Below are positions 53,422 through 63,200 of a stretch of DNA of 64,000 bases, one piece after another. Each line of letters starts with the position of its first letter. The first letter of the stretch is position 1. Source of the DNA: Deltaproteobacteria bacterium (GTDB taxonomy: Bacteria; UBA10199; JADGCS01); the NCBI GenBank assembly GCA_024233595.1, contig JACKPK010000004.1, forward strand, positions 1 through 64,000. Direction: 5' to 3'. A program made the translations under genes and the position numbers. The notes under the pieces are model-generated. The model had not been told where the DNA came from and made no database searches. It was given only the letters and a program-made list of their open reading frames with translations.

Positions 53422-53727
53422 ATGTTACCCAAAAACCGTCCACCAAGCCACCCAGGAGAAATCCTTCTAAAGGATTTTCTAGAGCCCTTAGAAATCACAC
53501 AGTCAAAACTCGCCAATTATTTACAATGGCCTTACGCTCGCTTGAATGAAATCATCAAAGGCAAAAGAGGCATCACGGTTGAATCAGCTCTTGTACTTGG
53601 CGAAGCCTTAAACACAGGGCCTCAGTTTTGGCTGAACCTACAACAAAACTGGGATCTTTGGCATTCTCTTAAAGAACATAAATCAATAAAACCCTTAAAA
53701 GAATTCAAAGACCACATTGTTCAATGA
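53422..53727 (+). CDS. higA: HigA-type antitoxin (XRE DNA-binding)
   Basis: PPSHPGEILLKDFLEPLEIT opens the protein, followed by a helix-turn-helix (SKLANYLQWPYARLNEIIKG) and LGEALNTGPQFWLNLQQNWD, all family-typical. It neutralises HigB and represses the operon. It is 12 bp after higB and has a GGAAA-type ribosome site. Confidence 0.92.
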   Translation: MLPKNRPPSHPGEILLKDFLEPLEITQSKLANYLQWPYARLNEIIKGKRGITVESALVLGEALNTGPQFWLNLQQNWDLWHSLKEHKSIKPLKEFKDHIVQ

Positions 53728-53729
53728 TC

Positions 53730-54689
53730 TCACAACGCATCAATGATGCGTCTCACAATGCCATAAGAGCGGTAGTTAAAATCCTTTAAAACAAATTTGG
53801 ATTTATAAAACGCAACACCACCTGGGAAATTTGCTTTGTAGGGCCCTTCCACCAGTTTTGTCACCTTAGCCTGTTGGGCTTTGCTCAAAGGTTTTTTGAT
53901 GAAAATCTCGACATCGGGTTTGTTCTCGTAAGAAATAGACTTAACCACAGAGTAAAACTTTTGGATGATGCTCACTGCTTTTTTGTAGTCAGACACAATC
54001 TGCAACAAATCCAAATCTTCTTTAGAAATGTATTTTTTCTTCAAAGCGTATTGCAGATCGTATTCCAAATGCTTTGGATCAGGAGAAATATAAATGATGG
54101 GCATGAGTGGCGCCTTACCTGTTTGCACCAAAGTCAGGATTTCAAAAAGCTCATCACGTGTTCCCCACCCGCCTTCGCACGCAATAAAAGCACTAGATAA
54201 AGACGCAAAGAAAAACTTACGCACCATAAAATAATGAAAAGTAGCCACAACACCCAAGTGTTGGTTGTGATCGGGTTCAAAGGGCAAAGAGATTTTTAAT
54301 CCCAAAGAATATAATTTTAAGCGTTCTTTGAACTCTTTGGTTTTGCGAATTTCGTCAGCACTTTTCTTTTTGTGTTTTGCTTTGCCTTTGAGTTCTCTGA
54401 CAAGAGCTTCAGCCACGCCCTCATTAGCGGCTTCCATAATGCCTTGGCTAGCGCCAGTGACCACAGCAAAACCTTTATCGTATAACAAAGCGCCAAGCTT
54501 TTTGGCATCTTCGTATTCAGGGTGTTTGGGTTTTAAACGCGCCGAACCAAACACCGACACAACTTGAATGTTTGGATTATGATAAGCCTCAAAAACCTCT
54601 AAGGCATAAAAGTACTCTACAAGAATTCGCAGCCCACGCACACTGCTTGATTTGGCTTGATCAATGTAATCCAATAAATGCTTTTTCAT
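53730..54689 (-). CDS. LOG-family Rossmann protein (TIGR00730-like)
   Basis: VFGSARLKPKHPEYEDAKKL and VVTGASQGIMEAANEGVAEA match the LOG fold, and EGGWGTRDELFEILTLVQTGK replaces the usual PGGxGTxxE motif. Such proteins are nucleoside 5'-monophosphate phosphoribohydrolases or relatives long called lysine decarboxylases. The 319-residue length and C-terminal 90 residues exceed the simple LOG type. The start at 54689 has a GAGGAG site. Confidence 0.8.
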   Translation of the reverse strand: MKKHLLDYIDQAKSSSVRGLRILVEYFYALEVFEAYHNPNIQVVSVFGSARLKPKHPEYEDAKKLGALLYDKGFAVVTGASQGIMEAANEGVAEALVRELKGKAKHKKKSADEIRKTKEFKERLKLYSLGLKISLPFEPDHNQHLGVVATFHYFMVRKFFFASLSSAFIACEGGWGTRDELFEILTLVQTGKAPLMPIIYISPDPKHLEYDLQYALKKKYISKEDLDLLQIVSDYKKAVSIIQKFYSVVKSISYENKPDVEIFIKKPLSKAQQAKVTKLVEGPYKANFPGGVAFYKSKFVLKDFNYRSYGIVRRIIDAL

Positions 54690-54831
54690 TCTCACTCCTC
54701 TATCTCCTAAAATAAATACGATCCCTCAACGGCAGATAATTCAACGTCCGTAAGGGTCGGACCTTTTATTGTACTCAAAAAACACCAATGTGACCAGAAA
54801 AGAAAATTCATCGCTATGGCGATCAATTGTT

Positions 54832-56583
54832 CTACAAATTCTTCAGCTCTTCGCGAATGGTGTTCAGCATGTTGTCTAGAGGAAGTGTTTTCTTTTCGCC
54901 TGATTTACGGATTTTCATTTCGAAAGCACCGTTTTTAAGCCCACGATTGCCCATGACCACCTGCAAAGGCAAGCCAATGAGATCCGCATCGTTAAACTTA
55001 ACACCAGCACGATCTTTACGATCGTCCCATAAAACTTCAATGCCATGTTCCCAAAGTTCATTATAAAGATTCTGCGCGTGACTTTGGATTTCGTCGTCGT
55101 CATCTAACATGAGAAGATGCACATGGTACGGTGCGATCGCTGCAGGCCAAATGATGCCTTTGTCATCGTGGTTTTGCTCCACACTGGCTGCCATGGTGCG
55201 TCCAATGCCAATGCCATAGGTGCCCATGACCACGTGTTGGTCTTTGCCATTTTGATCTAAGTAATTCACTTTCATGGGCTCCGAATAACGTTGGCCCAAT
55301 TTAAAAATGTGACCAACCTCAATGCCTTTCATGAGCTGTAAAGAACCCGCATCGCAATCGGGACAGGCATCGCCCGCTCGCACTGTAGAAACATCAGCCA
55401 TTTGTTGTTTCCATTTGTCACCAAAATCGCGCGTGAGACTCACATTTTTAAAATGAAAATCTTTTTTATTGGCGCCTGTGGCAAACACATCGTTTTGTTG
55501 TAAGGCCGCATCAAAAATAAAATCAAAACGCAACGCCTGGCCCTTTTTGTCTTTAGGAACATTCACGTTTAAATTGATCGGACCTAAAAAGCCTGTGGGC
55601 ACACCTGTTAAACTCATGACCTCGTCATCGCTTGCCAATCGCAACTCTTCGCCAGCGCCCAAAAGCCCCGCAAGCTTTGCTTGATTAAGTTCACGATCGC
55701 CAGGCAAACACACAATGGCAAAGCCTTCTTCGTGAGCAAAGCAAAGTGTTTTGATCATTTGGTCAGGATTGATTTTTAAAAAGCCCGAGACCTCTTCTAT
55801 GGTTTTAAGATCGGGCGTAGAAACTTCTTCCATGGCTTGCGGTGCACCACCAGAAACCACCTTGAGTTTGAATTTTGCTTTTTCGATATTGGCCGCGTAC
55901 TGACACTGCCCACACACCGCAATGGCGTCCTCTCCTGTTTCCGCAAGCACCATGAATTCGTGACTTGATGAACCTCCAATAGAGCCCGTGTCGGCATCCA
56001 CCGCACGGCATTGCAAACCAGCGTGTTTGAAAATATTCAGATAGGCTTGGTGCATCACCGCGTACTCACGGTCTAAGTCTTCAAAGCTGTCGTGAAACGA
56101 ATAAGCATCCTTCATGAGGAATTCACGACCACGCATAAGACCGTAACGCGGGCGTGTTTCATCGCGAAATTTTGTTTGGATTTGATACAAATTAAGAGGC
56201 AGCGATTTGTAGGAGTTAACCGTGGCACGCACCAAATCGCAAATGGTCTCTTCGTGTGTTGGGCCAAAGCAGTATTCACGTTCGTGGCGATCTTTGAGGC
56301 GCAAGAGTTCTTTGCCGTATTTTCTCCAACGCCCGCTTTCTTGCCACAACTCAGAAGGCACCAAATGCGGCAAATCCACTTCTTGGCAACCAACCATGTC
56401 TAGCTCTTGGCGCACAATGGCTTCGACCTTACGCAACGAACGCAGACCCAAGGGGAGTAATTCGTAAATGCCTGCCGCTACTTTGCGGATCATGCCTGCT
56501 CGCACCAAAAGTTTGTGGGAAATCACTTCGGCATCGTTAGGAGCCTGTCTTAAAGTGGGGATTAATGCCTTGCTGACCTTCAT
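54832..56583 (-). CDS. proS: Prolyl-tRNA synthetase, bacterial type
   Basis: This class II synthetase has motif 2 (YQIQTKFRDETRPRYGLMRG), motif 3 (GTYGIGIGRTMAASVEQ) and an inserted YbaK-like editing domain at about residues 235-390 (LCFAHEEGFAIVCLPGDREL). The C-terminal anticodon domain (VLWDDRKDRAGVKFNDADLIG) is complete. It lies downstream of the metalloprotease operon. Confidence 0.97.
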   Translation of the reverse strand: MKVSKALIPTLRQAPNDAEVISHKLLVRAGMIRKVAAGIYELLPLGLRSLRKVEAIVRQELDMVGCQEVDLPHLVPSELWQESGRWRKYGKELLRLKDRHEREYCFGPTHEETICDLVRATVNSYKSLPLNLYQIQTKFRDETRPRYGLMRGREFLMKDAYSFHDSFEDLDREYAVMHQAYLNIFKHAGLQCRAVDADTGSIGGSSSHEFMVLAETGEDAIAVCGQCQYAANIEKAKFKLKVVSGGAPQAMEEVSTPDLKTIEEVSGFLKINPDQMIKTLCFAHEEGFAIVCLPGDRELNQAKLAGLLGAGEELRLASDDEVMSLTGVPTGFLGPINLNVNVPKDKKGQALRFDFIFDAALQQNDVFATGANKKDFHFKNVSLTRDFGDKWKQQMADVSTVRAGDACPDCDAGSLQLMKGIEVGHIFKLGQRYSEPMKVNYLDQNGKDQHVVMGTYGIGIGRTMAASVEQNHDDKGIIWPAAIAPYHVHLLMLDDDDEIQSHAQNLYNELWEHGIEVLWDDRKDRAGVKFNDADLIGLPLQVVMGNRGLKNGAFEMKIRKSGEKKTLPLDNMLNTIREELKNL

Positions 56584-56611
56584 AGTTTTCTTTCTATTTT
56601 ATGTTTCCAAT

Positions 56612-58027
56612 TTAGGATTCAGAATTTCTTCTGCGCATAAAATAGATAAACAGCAAAGGCAAAGAAAACAAGGCAAACAAGCTAGCAAAGGACGCCGGTT
56701 CCACCCCTGGCGTTAACGAACACCAATAACCCACAGGGTTCAGGTCGTCATTTCTTTGCGACGAATCACCACCACTGCCAGCACCACCAGAACTGCCCGA
56801 GCTTCCAGAATCATCGCTGTCTGAAGATGAACTGCCACCTGTGGAACTGGTGGAGATGGTGCCAAGATTAATCGTTGATCCCGCAGTGCATTGTAAAGAC
56901 GTCACAGTGGCCACCGTTTCTTCTTCAATGGTGGTGAGCTGACCATTCACACATGGCCCCACGCTAGACCCACCTACAAAACTTGAGGTGATGGCATTAA
57001 CAGTGATGTCGTACTCCTGGCCTTCTGGCAAATACATCTGAAAGTAACCACAATCATCTGTGCACTCGCCATCGTCGACACGATCAGAATCATCGTTGGC
57101 ATCACTGCCCACCAAGTAAGCTCCCGATACAGCTGATACAATTTGCGTGTCTGACGAAGGCACCGCCCACACATCAGCACAAGCCAACTCATTGCCATCA
57201 CTATCCAACAAAGTTCCTGTCACAAAACACCAACCCGCATCCAGTTGATCCGATGGGTAGAGCGAAGCCAACGAGGCTTTATCATCTGTTGTCGCCACCA
57301 AACTCGCGTCTGTGTCAGTCGCAATCGGAAACATGATCGGGATGCGTTCGTCATCGCTTGCCACACTATTATTAAAAAGCGTCTTGTTCACCTGCGAGTG
57401 ATCCAAATTTAAAAAATGCCCCATCTCGTGCACAATGGTGAATTCCAATTCATCTTCAGTCACCTCAATCACACTCTGGTTGCCATTCACATAACAAGGC
57501 GAACGCGTGGAGCTTTCGAGACAAAGGCAATTCAAAACCGCTTGCCCATCCACAATGGTGGCCCCACCATCAGAAAACCCAGCCGGACCCGCAAAGCCCA
57601 AAACAAAATACTGATTACCACTGCCCGCCACTTCCGCTGTGATCTCACCATCGTCATCAAAAACAACCGGGTTGATGTTATCCGTGAGCAAAGAACTGCT
57701 GGAAGCGCTGGTGAGGTAAAGATAGTCTTCGTAGTTATCGACATTCACCTGACCAATGGCCCCTTGAACCTGCGTGAAGGTGATGTCGACTTCGTCGATG
57801 CCTGACCACACCAACAAACTTGTGCTGAGTTTGGTCAACATGGTCTCGTTAGAAAAATCACCGCAGGTGCCATCTTCCGGATGATACGAAATGGCAGACG
57901 TGTTGTCCCAGGTTGCCGCTTCCCCATCGTCGGTGACAATAAAAGGCCCTCCCGCATGAGCTATAAAGGGCACGCAAAGCAAAATAAGCATCACTAAAAG
58001 ATGATTTTTTAGAACACGGACAAACAC
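56612..58027 (-). CDS. Secreted matrixin-like metalloprotease with C-terminal anchor (paralogue 1)
   Basis: Signal peptide ending IAHAGG. VHEMGHFLNLDHSQ is the zinc-binding HExxHxxxxxH site. Around it lie paired Cys residues and a DDDGEI motif shared with paralogue 2. A domain after residue 270 (CFVTGTLLDSDGNELACADV) resembles a regulatory-like beta sandwich. The tail is a Ser/Gly-rich linker (SSSSDSDDSGSSGSSGGAGS), then WCSLTP, a membrane helix and RRRNSES, like MYXO-, JDVT- or GlyGly-CTERM sorting signals. GTG start at 58027; an ATG at 57991 is internal. Confidence 0.82.
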   Translation of the reverse strand: MFVRVLKNHLLVMLILLCVPFIAHAGGPFIVTDDGEAATWDNTSAISYHPEDGTCGDFSNETMLTKLSTSLLVWSGIDEVDITFTQVQGAIGQVNVDNYEDYLYLTSASSSSLLTDNINPVVFDDDGEITAEVAGSGNQYFVLGFAGPAGFSDGGATIVDGQAVLNCLCLESSTRSPCYVNGNQSVIEVTEDELEFTIVHEMGHFLNLDHSQVNKTLFNNSVASDDERIPIMFPIATDTDASLVATTDDKASLASLYPSDQLDAGWCFVTGTLLDSDGNELACADVWAVPSSDTQIVSAVSGAYLVGSDANDDSDRVDDGECTDDCGYFQMYLPEGQEYDITVNAITSSFVGGSSVGPCVNGQLTTIEEETVATVTSLQCTAGSTINLGTISTSSTGGSSSSDSDDSGSSGSSGGAGSGGDSSQRNDDLNPVGYWCSLTPGVEPASFASLFALFSLPLLFIYFMRRRNSES

Positions 58028-58092
58028 AGCTTTTCATTATAAACACAAAAAAAGCTGCTGGAAAGATCTTTTAAGAGGCTAGCTCAGTTGAA

Positions 58093-59604
58093 TCAGACAG
58101 ATTTTTGACGTTTTAAAAACACAAAAGATAACAGGCCCATAGCCAATGCACCCACGGTCACAAAGGCAGACGGCGCGCTTGTTGATTCTGTGTTTAACGA
58201 GCAACTCAAAGTAGTGGACGAAGAGGTGCTAGTGCCACCGCTCGAAGTGCTCAAGGTGTTCACGTAAAACTGACTCACTGAGTTGGTTTGGATGGTGCCT
58301 AAGTTGACCGTGCTCCCCGCCGTGCATTGCGCAAGTAATGTAGCGATGCTGGTGCCGTTGGTGTTGGTCGTGATGGTTTCGTTTGTGACACAGGCTCGAC
58401 AAAAAGCGCTGTCGGGATCGGAATCGCAAGCCGTTAGAATGGTCGATGTGCATTCCGTGAGCTGGCTATTCACACAAGGACCAATGCCGGAACCACCTTC
58501 AAAACCATTGGAACCACCCGGGATGTTGGCAACATCAAAGGTATAAGTTTCACCGGGACGCAGGTAGAACACAAAATCGCCACAGTCAGACTGACACTCG
58601 TGGCCTTCTGTGGAATCAAAATCTTGCGTGTCTGAATCGCCGTTGTAATCTTCGGCGGGTGCGTAAGCACCAGAGGTGAACGACACACTCATGGAAATGT
58701 CCGTGGCGTGATTGAATTGCAAATCCGCGCAACGCATTTCTTCGTCGTAACGATCAATCAAAGAACCAGTCACCGTGCAATAAGTGTTGGAAAAGGAACT
58801 AGACGGGTACAAACTAGATGCCGCCACAATGTCGTCTTCCATGACTGTCTTTTGCACAGCCGCGTTCACAGAGGCCGGGTACATGGTTGGCAAGGAGTCT
58901 TCTTCAGCATCGCTGCCACCCACCACATCGGCATTGATCTGGCTATGATCCAAATTGATGAAATGACCAAGCTCGTGAATCATGGTGAAGTCGAGATCAT
59001 CTTCTGAAAACGACGCTCCGCGCGTGGTGCAATCGCTATTTTGAGGGTCTCCCTGATCATCTTCCAAACAGTAACAGTTAAAAACCGCCTGGCCATCCAC
59101 AATGTCTAGATACAAATCAGTGTTGCTGGAATCCACGGTAAAACCAGCTGGGATCGCAAAACCCAAAATCGAAAAACGCCCGTTGTTCACACCCGTTGCG
59201 GCGTCTGTGATTTCGCCATCGTCATCGAATAAAATCGGGTTGATGTTGTCTTGCACGTTCGCGGTGCTTTGCGAAGATGTGTTGCCACTAACGCCAGCCA
59301 GATAAGACGTGTAGTTATCGCCATCGACATCTTCCGTGATGGTGCCGGTGATGATGTCAAAATCCAAATCCAAAGTGCTGATGCTCGCCCACTCGTCTAG
59401 ATTATTGGTGAGCTTGGTGACCATTTGGCTGTTGTTGAACTGACCGCAGCTGCCCGCTTCTGGATGAATGTCAATGGGATCGCTCGCTGAATTGTCCCAA
59501 AGAACCGGGTCCCCACTAATATTAATGATGAGTCCCTGCCCCGCAAACGCAGAAGAAACAAAACAAACACTTGCCGCCAAACTAAGCCAAAAGGATTTTT
59601 TCAT
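58093..59604 (-). CDS. Secreted matrixin-like metalloprotease with C-terminal anchor (paralogue 2)
   Basis: Start at 59604 (MKKSFWLSLAASVCF) with a GAGAG site and a clear signal peptide (FVSSAFAGQG). IHELGHFINLDHSQ is the zinc site. FDDDGEI, DGQAVFNCYCLED, GGSGIGPCVNSQL and QCTAGSTVNLGTI parallel paralogue 1, so the two arose by duplication. The tail is Ser/Thr-rich, then LSCSLN, a helix (FVTVGALAMGLLSFVFL) and KRQKSV. It is probably surface-anchored after export. It is 65 bp upstream of paralogue 1. Confidence 0.85.
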   Translation of the reverse strand: MKKSFWLSLAASVCFVSSAFAGQGLIINISGDPVLWDNSASDPIDIHPEAGSCGQFNNSQMVTKLTNNLDEWASISTLDLDFDIITGTITEDVDGDNYTSYLAGVSGNTSSQSTANVQDNINPILFDDDGEITDAATGVNNGRFSILGFAIPAGFTVDSSNTDLYLDIVDGQAVFNCYCLEDDQGDPQNSDCTTRGASFSEDDLDFTMIHELGHFINLDHSQINADVVGGSDAEEDSLPTMYPASVNAAVQKTVMEDDIVAASSLYPSSSFSNTYCTVTGSLIDRYDEEMRCADLQFNHATDISMSVSFTSGAYAPAEDYNGDSDTQDFDSTEGHECQSDCGDFVFYLRPGETYTFDVANIPGGSNGFEGGSGIGPCVNSQLTECTSTILTACDSDPDSAFCRACVTNETITTNTNGTSIATLLAQCTAGSTVNLGTIQTNSVSQFYVNTLSTSSGGTSTSSSTTLSCSLNTESTSAPSAFVTVGALAMGLLSFVFLKRQKSV

Positions 59605-59650
59605 GAATTCTCTCTTTAAAATTGCTGACTTCAAAAACTAAAAAAGCGCT

Positions 59651-60232
59651 TCACTCCATGGTCTTTTTAATAAGACCCTTAAACGTGTTGTAAGAGTGAT
59701 CTTCGTTCACAGCACCCAATGATTTTTGTAGGAACTTTGCATTGGAGGTGGACAAACCTGTCTTTAAAAAATGCGAACGCGCTTTTAGGTCGGGGACTGT
59801 TTCTTGACCATTGACCACCTTAATGGGGAAAACGCCTTGAAACAAAGCGATGGGCGCCATGAGCCCTGTCTTGGGATGCGCCATCGGCAAAAACAACACA
59901 TAAGTTTTTCCCACTTCGTAAGTGGGAAAAAACATCCGCTGCCGGATCGCAATGCCGTCTTCGTTAACAAAAGTGCCATCAGCAAGCTGCTTAAAAGTAA
60001 AAGACTCGCCACAATCACCTTTGATGCACTCTTCAATGGTGAAGGTGTAATAGCGCACCATGCTGTGACTCTCTTCGGTGTCGTATTCCGCCACAGACTC
60101 GGCCAAGGTGCCACGAAAAATGGTTTCGGCGCGCCCCACCAGCTGCTCTAGATTAACAGGCTTTACAGTTGTGGCCTGTGCAGATGAGCTGATCAAAAAT
60201 AAGCCGATGGCAAAGATAAAACGTTTATACAT
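59651..60232 (-). CDS. Exported protein co-encoded with the metalloproteases
   Basis: The 193-residue product has a signal peptide (SSSAQATTV). The mature part reads VNLEQLVGRAETIFRGTLAE ... YTFTIEECIKGDCGESFTFK ... GKTYVLFLPM, a small beta-rich domain with two Cys. I have seen similar exported proteins next to matrixin-like proteases in other deltaproteobacteria, from memory only. It starts the three-gene unit and could be a chaperone, inhibitor or substrate (inference). Confidence 0.7.
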   Translation of the reverse strand: MYKRFIFAIGLFLISSSAQATTVKPVNLEQLVGRAETIFRGTLAESVAEYDTEESHSMVRYYTFTIEECIKGDCGESFTFKQLADGTFVNEDGIAIRQRMFFPTYEVGKTYVLFLPMAHPKTGLMAPIALFQGVFPIKVVNGQETVPDLKARSHFLKTGLSTSNAKFLQKSLGAVNEDHSYNTFKGLIKKTME

Positions 60233-60305
60233 AGAAGCCCCTTGGGTTTTTATAAAGATTGTTTTGCTGGATTAAGAGTTGTCTCTTATAATAATCCTTT
60301 ATTGC

Positions 60306-60323
60306 AAGATTTGCGACAATCTT
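60306..60323. promoter_or_regulatory. Inverted repeat in the divergent promoter region
   Basis: AAGATT-TGCGAC-AATCTT lies between the divergent metalloprotease operon and the S41 protease gene, about 75 bp from the former start and 110 bp from the latter. A weak minus-strand promoter (TTGTCG, 17 bp, GATTAT) overlaps it, so it could be an operator. Confidence 0.35.
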
Positions 60324-60431
60324 CGTTTTTGTTTCAAAACGCATAAAATAAGACAACGTTTGAAACATTGATAATGGTTGCAAAAACTTATAAAGATTTC
60401 GATGATTTTGACAAGCAAATGGTGGTTACAC

Positions 60432-63167
60432 ATGACAAAAAAATTTTCTGGTTTGATTCTTTCGGTTTTCGCTTTTTTCCTGCTCACAGGCTTTATTCAA
60501 TTCAAATCGCCTGAAGTCGGACACGGCAAACCGCTCAATCTGCAAAACATCAAGCGCATCAGCCGCAGCGCCTACTTGATTCAGCACGAGTACTACGATC
60601 CTGTGCGCATTCAACCACGCAAAATGCTCGAAGAAGGCTTTTACGAATTGGCCAAAGAAGTTCCCGAGATCTTGCCCAAATTTCACGAGAACCACCTTGA
60701 GTTTTATTTAGGCGCTAAAAAAACCCTGATCCCTTTAGACGGCATCAAAAATTTCTACGATGTGCTCTACCCCATTAGCCTGGCTTTTGATTTTATCCAC
60801 GACAACTACGATGGCGAATCAAAATTTGAAGACATGGAGTACGCTTTCATTGGTGGCATGCTGTCCATTTTAGACCCGCACTCTAATATATTACCCCCCA
60901 AAGTTTACGAAGAATTCAAAACCCAAACACAGGGTGAATACGGCGGTCTTGGCATTGTGATTGGCATCAAAGACAAAGAACTCACCGTGATTTCCCCTAT
61001 TGAGGACACACCCGCAGACAAAGCAGGGTTGCAAGCCGATGACAAAATCAAACAGATCGATGGCCAATCAACCATCAATATGTCTTTGACTGACGCGGTC
61101 GATTTAATGCGTGGTCGCCCCAACACCAACGTTGTTTTGCAAATCAAATCAAAAAACCGTGACCCACGCGATGTCACGCTCACTCGCGAAATCATCGCCA
61201 TCAAATCCGTTGTTTCAAAAATCATCAAAAACAAAGACAGCGAATTCGGCGTGATCCGCGTCAAAGGCTTTCAAGAAGACACCTTTGAAGACATGGTGGC
61301 CGCAGTGAAATCACTTAACGAAGAAGCGGTTTCGGGACTAGATGGCCTGATCCTTGATTTACGCAACAACCCAGGTGGCCTTTTGGACCAAGCCATCCTG
61401 ATCGCGGATCATTTTTTAAATAGTGGCGACATTGTCTACACTGTGGGCGCAAACAACGAAGACGAAGAAGTGGCTGTGGCCCGCAAACAAAGATCAGACG
61501 TAGAATTGCCAATGGTTGTTCTGATCAACCCCGGCTCGGCTTCCGCTTCCGAAATTGTCGCCGGCGCATTAAAAAACAACAATCGCGCCATTGTCATGGG
61601 ACAAACTTCCTTTGGCAAAGGCTCTGTGCAATCGTTATTTAACTTACGCGAAGGCTCCTCTTTAAAGCTCACTGTCGCGCAATACCTAACCCCCGGTCGC
61701 GAATCGATCCAAGCGGTTGGCATTGTGCCAGACATTCACCTTTACCCGTCTCTCATTTCAGAAGAGTTTTATGATCTTTTTGAAGACGAAGGTTTTGGCG
61801 AGGTCAAACTTGATTCTCACTTGGACAACAAGTCGCTCGTAAAATCAGCCAAGCCATTTTACGAAATGACATACTTAAAGCTTGAAGAAGCCACACCCGA
61901 AAGCTCTTACGTGAGCAAAATCAAAGAAGATGACGACTTCCCCTTGCAGCTGGCGCAAACCATTTTAAAATCGTTGCCCGCTAACGAACCCAAACCAAAA
62001 CAGCTTGTGGCTTTGGAGCCAATCTTAAAAACAGAATCCAGCAAACAAGATTTGCTCATTGCCAAAGAACTCAAAGAGCGTGGCATTGATTGGTCTAAAG
62101 GACAAAAAATCAAAAACCCCAATTTTGCGGTTGAGCATCAGTTCTTAGACGAACAAGGCAATGTGCTCACACAAATTCCTGCGGGCAAAACAATCACATT
62201 TAAAGTGACCATCACCAACGCCAACGAGCAAGCTGTTTTTCGCACCATCACCGATGTCGAATCGCTCAATCCTTTGCTGAACCACAAAGAGTTCGTGTTT
62301 GGCAAACTTGAAGCTGGCGAATCAAAAACAGCTCAGGTGGAAATCAAAGTCCCCAACGAGATCATCAGCTTTACCGAAAGACTCAAGCTCAACACACACA
62401 CGGAGCTAACTGAAGAAGCGCCACACGTGGCTTACGTGCAAACTGAGTTTTTGGAAAAAGAACAGCCCAAACTGGCTTACTCGTACAAAGTTAAAGACGG
62501 CAATGCCCCTGGCACAACGGGCAACCGCAATGGTTTGCCAGAAAAAGGTGAAACCATTGGTTTGGACATTTCACTTTTTAACTTAAGCGAAGTGAGTTCA
62601 AAAAACACAACGATCAACATCAAAAACAACGAAGGTCGTTTTGTGAACCTGACCAAGGCGCGCGAAAACATTGGCGAGTTAAAACCAAATCAATCCATCA
62701 CCAAGCAACTGACGTTCAGCATTGCGCAAGATTTTGACAAAGACGAATTCTCGATCGACTTTTTTGCTATCGATGATGAAACAAAAGCGGTGTTGTCCGA
62801 CACATTGAAGTTTGCTTTGGGACAAACCAAAAGCTCTGATCCCAAACCAGGTGACAAACAGGTTCCCCCATCAATCATCATTTCGAACCAAACGCAGAAG
62901 GTCAAAGACAAGCTGCTTTTAAAGGGCATGGTGTCTGATGAACAAAATCTGAAAGACCTGGCGATTTTTGTGAAAGGCAAAAAACTCGTGTACATCAATT
63001 TAGAAGACCAATCGGATTCTAAATCAAAAATCTTTGAACACGAATTGCCTTTGGAAGACGGTGTGAATTCCGTGGTGATCCAAGCCCGCGGTAAATCAGA
63101 CCTGGTCTCGCAAAAAACAATGTCGGTTGTTTATCACGAAGACGAAAAAATGCTAAGCAAGATGTAA
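60432..63167 (+). CDS. S41 C-terminal processing protease with long C-terminal extension
   Basis: The start at 60432 gives a signal/anchor helix (MTKKFSGLILSVFAFFLLTG). ILDPHSN, a PDZ domain (DTPADKAGLQADDKIKQIDG), LDLRNNPGGLLDQAI, the Ser nucleophile in NPGSASASEIVAGAL and the Lys in GQTSFGKGSVQ are the CtpA/Prc-type catalytic core (residues 30-450). Residues 560-911 are extra and beta-rich, resembling CARDB/Ig-like domains (AGKTITFKVTITNANEQAVF; GETIGLDISLFNLSEVSSKN). Total 911 residues, about twice a typical CtpA. Confidence 0.92.
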   Translation: MTKKFSGLILSVFAFFLLTGFIQFKSPEVGHGKPLNLQNIKRISRSAYLIQHEYYDPVRIQPRKMLEEGFYELAKEVPEILPKFHENHLEFYLGAKKTLIPLDGIKNFYDVLYPISLAFDFIHDNYDGESKFEDMEYAFIGGMLSILDPHSNILPPKVYEEFKTQTQGEYGGLGIVIGIKDKELTVISPIEDTPADKAGLQADDKIKQIDGQSTINMSLTDAVDLMRGRPNTNVVLQIKSKNRDPRDVTLTREIIAIKSVVSKIIKNKDSEFGVIRVKGFQEDTFEDMVAAVKSLNEEAVSGLDGLILDLRNNPGGLLDQAILIADHFLNSGDIVYTVGANNEDEEVAVARKQRSDVELPMVVLINPGSASASEIVAGALKNNNRAIVMGQTSFGKGSVQSLFNLREGSSLKLTVAQYLTPGRESIQAVGIVPDIHLYPSLISEEFYDLFEDEGFGEVKLDSHLDNKSLVKSAKPFYEMTYLKLEEATPESSYVSKIKEDDDFPLQLAQTILKSLPANEPKPKQLVALEPILKTESSKQDLLIAKELKERGIDWSKGQKIKNPNFAVEHQFLDEQGNVLTQIPAGKTITFKVTITNANEQAVFRTITDVESLNPLLNHKEFVFGKLEAGESKTAQVEIKVPNEIISFTERLKLNTHTELTEEAPHVAYVQTEFLEKEQPKLAYSYKVKDGNAPGTTGNRNGLPEKGETIGLDISLFNLSEVSSKNTTINIKNNEGRFVNLTKARENIGELKPNQSITKQLTFSIAQDFDKDEFSIDFFAIDDETKAVLSDTLKFALGQTKSSDPKPGDKQVPPSIIISNQTQKVKDKLLLKGMVSDEQNLKDLAIFVKGKKLVYINLEDQSDSKSKIFEHELPLEDGVNSVVIQARGKSDLVSQKTMSVVYHEDEKMLSKM

Positions 63168-63172
63168 TGGAT

Positions 63173-63200
63173 GTGCTTAGGTACTTAGGCACCTAAGCAC
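63173..63200. repeat. Module A repeat forming a perfect hairpin
   Basis: GTGCTTAGGT and ACCTAAGCAC are exact 10-bp arms with the loop ACTTAGGC. It lies five bases after the S41 protease stop and before the convergent 63201 gene end, in a position where it might act on transcript ends, although it has no T run. Confidence 0.65.
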
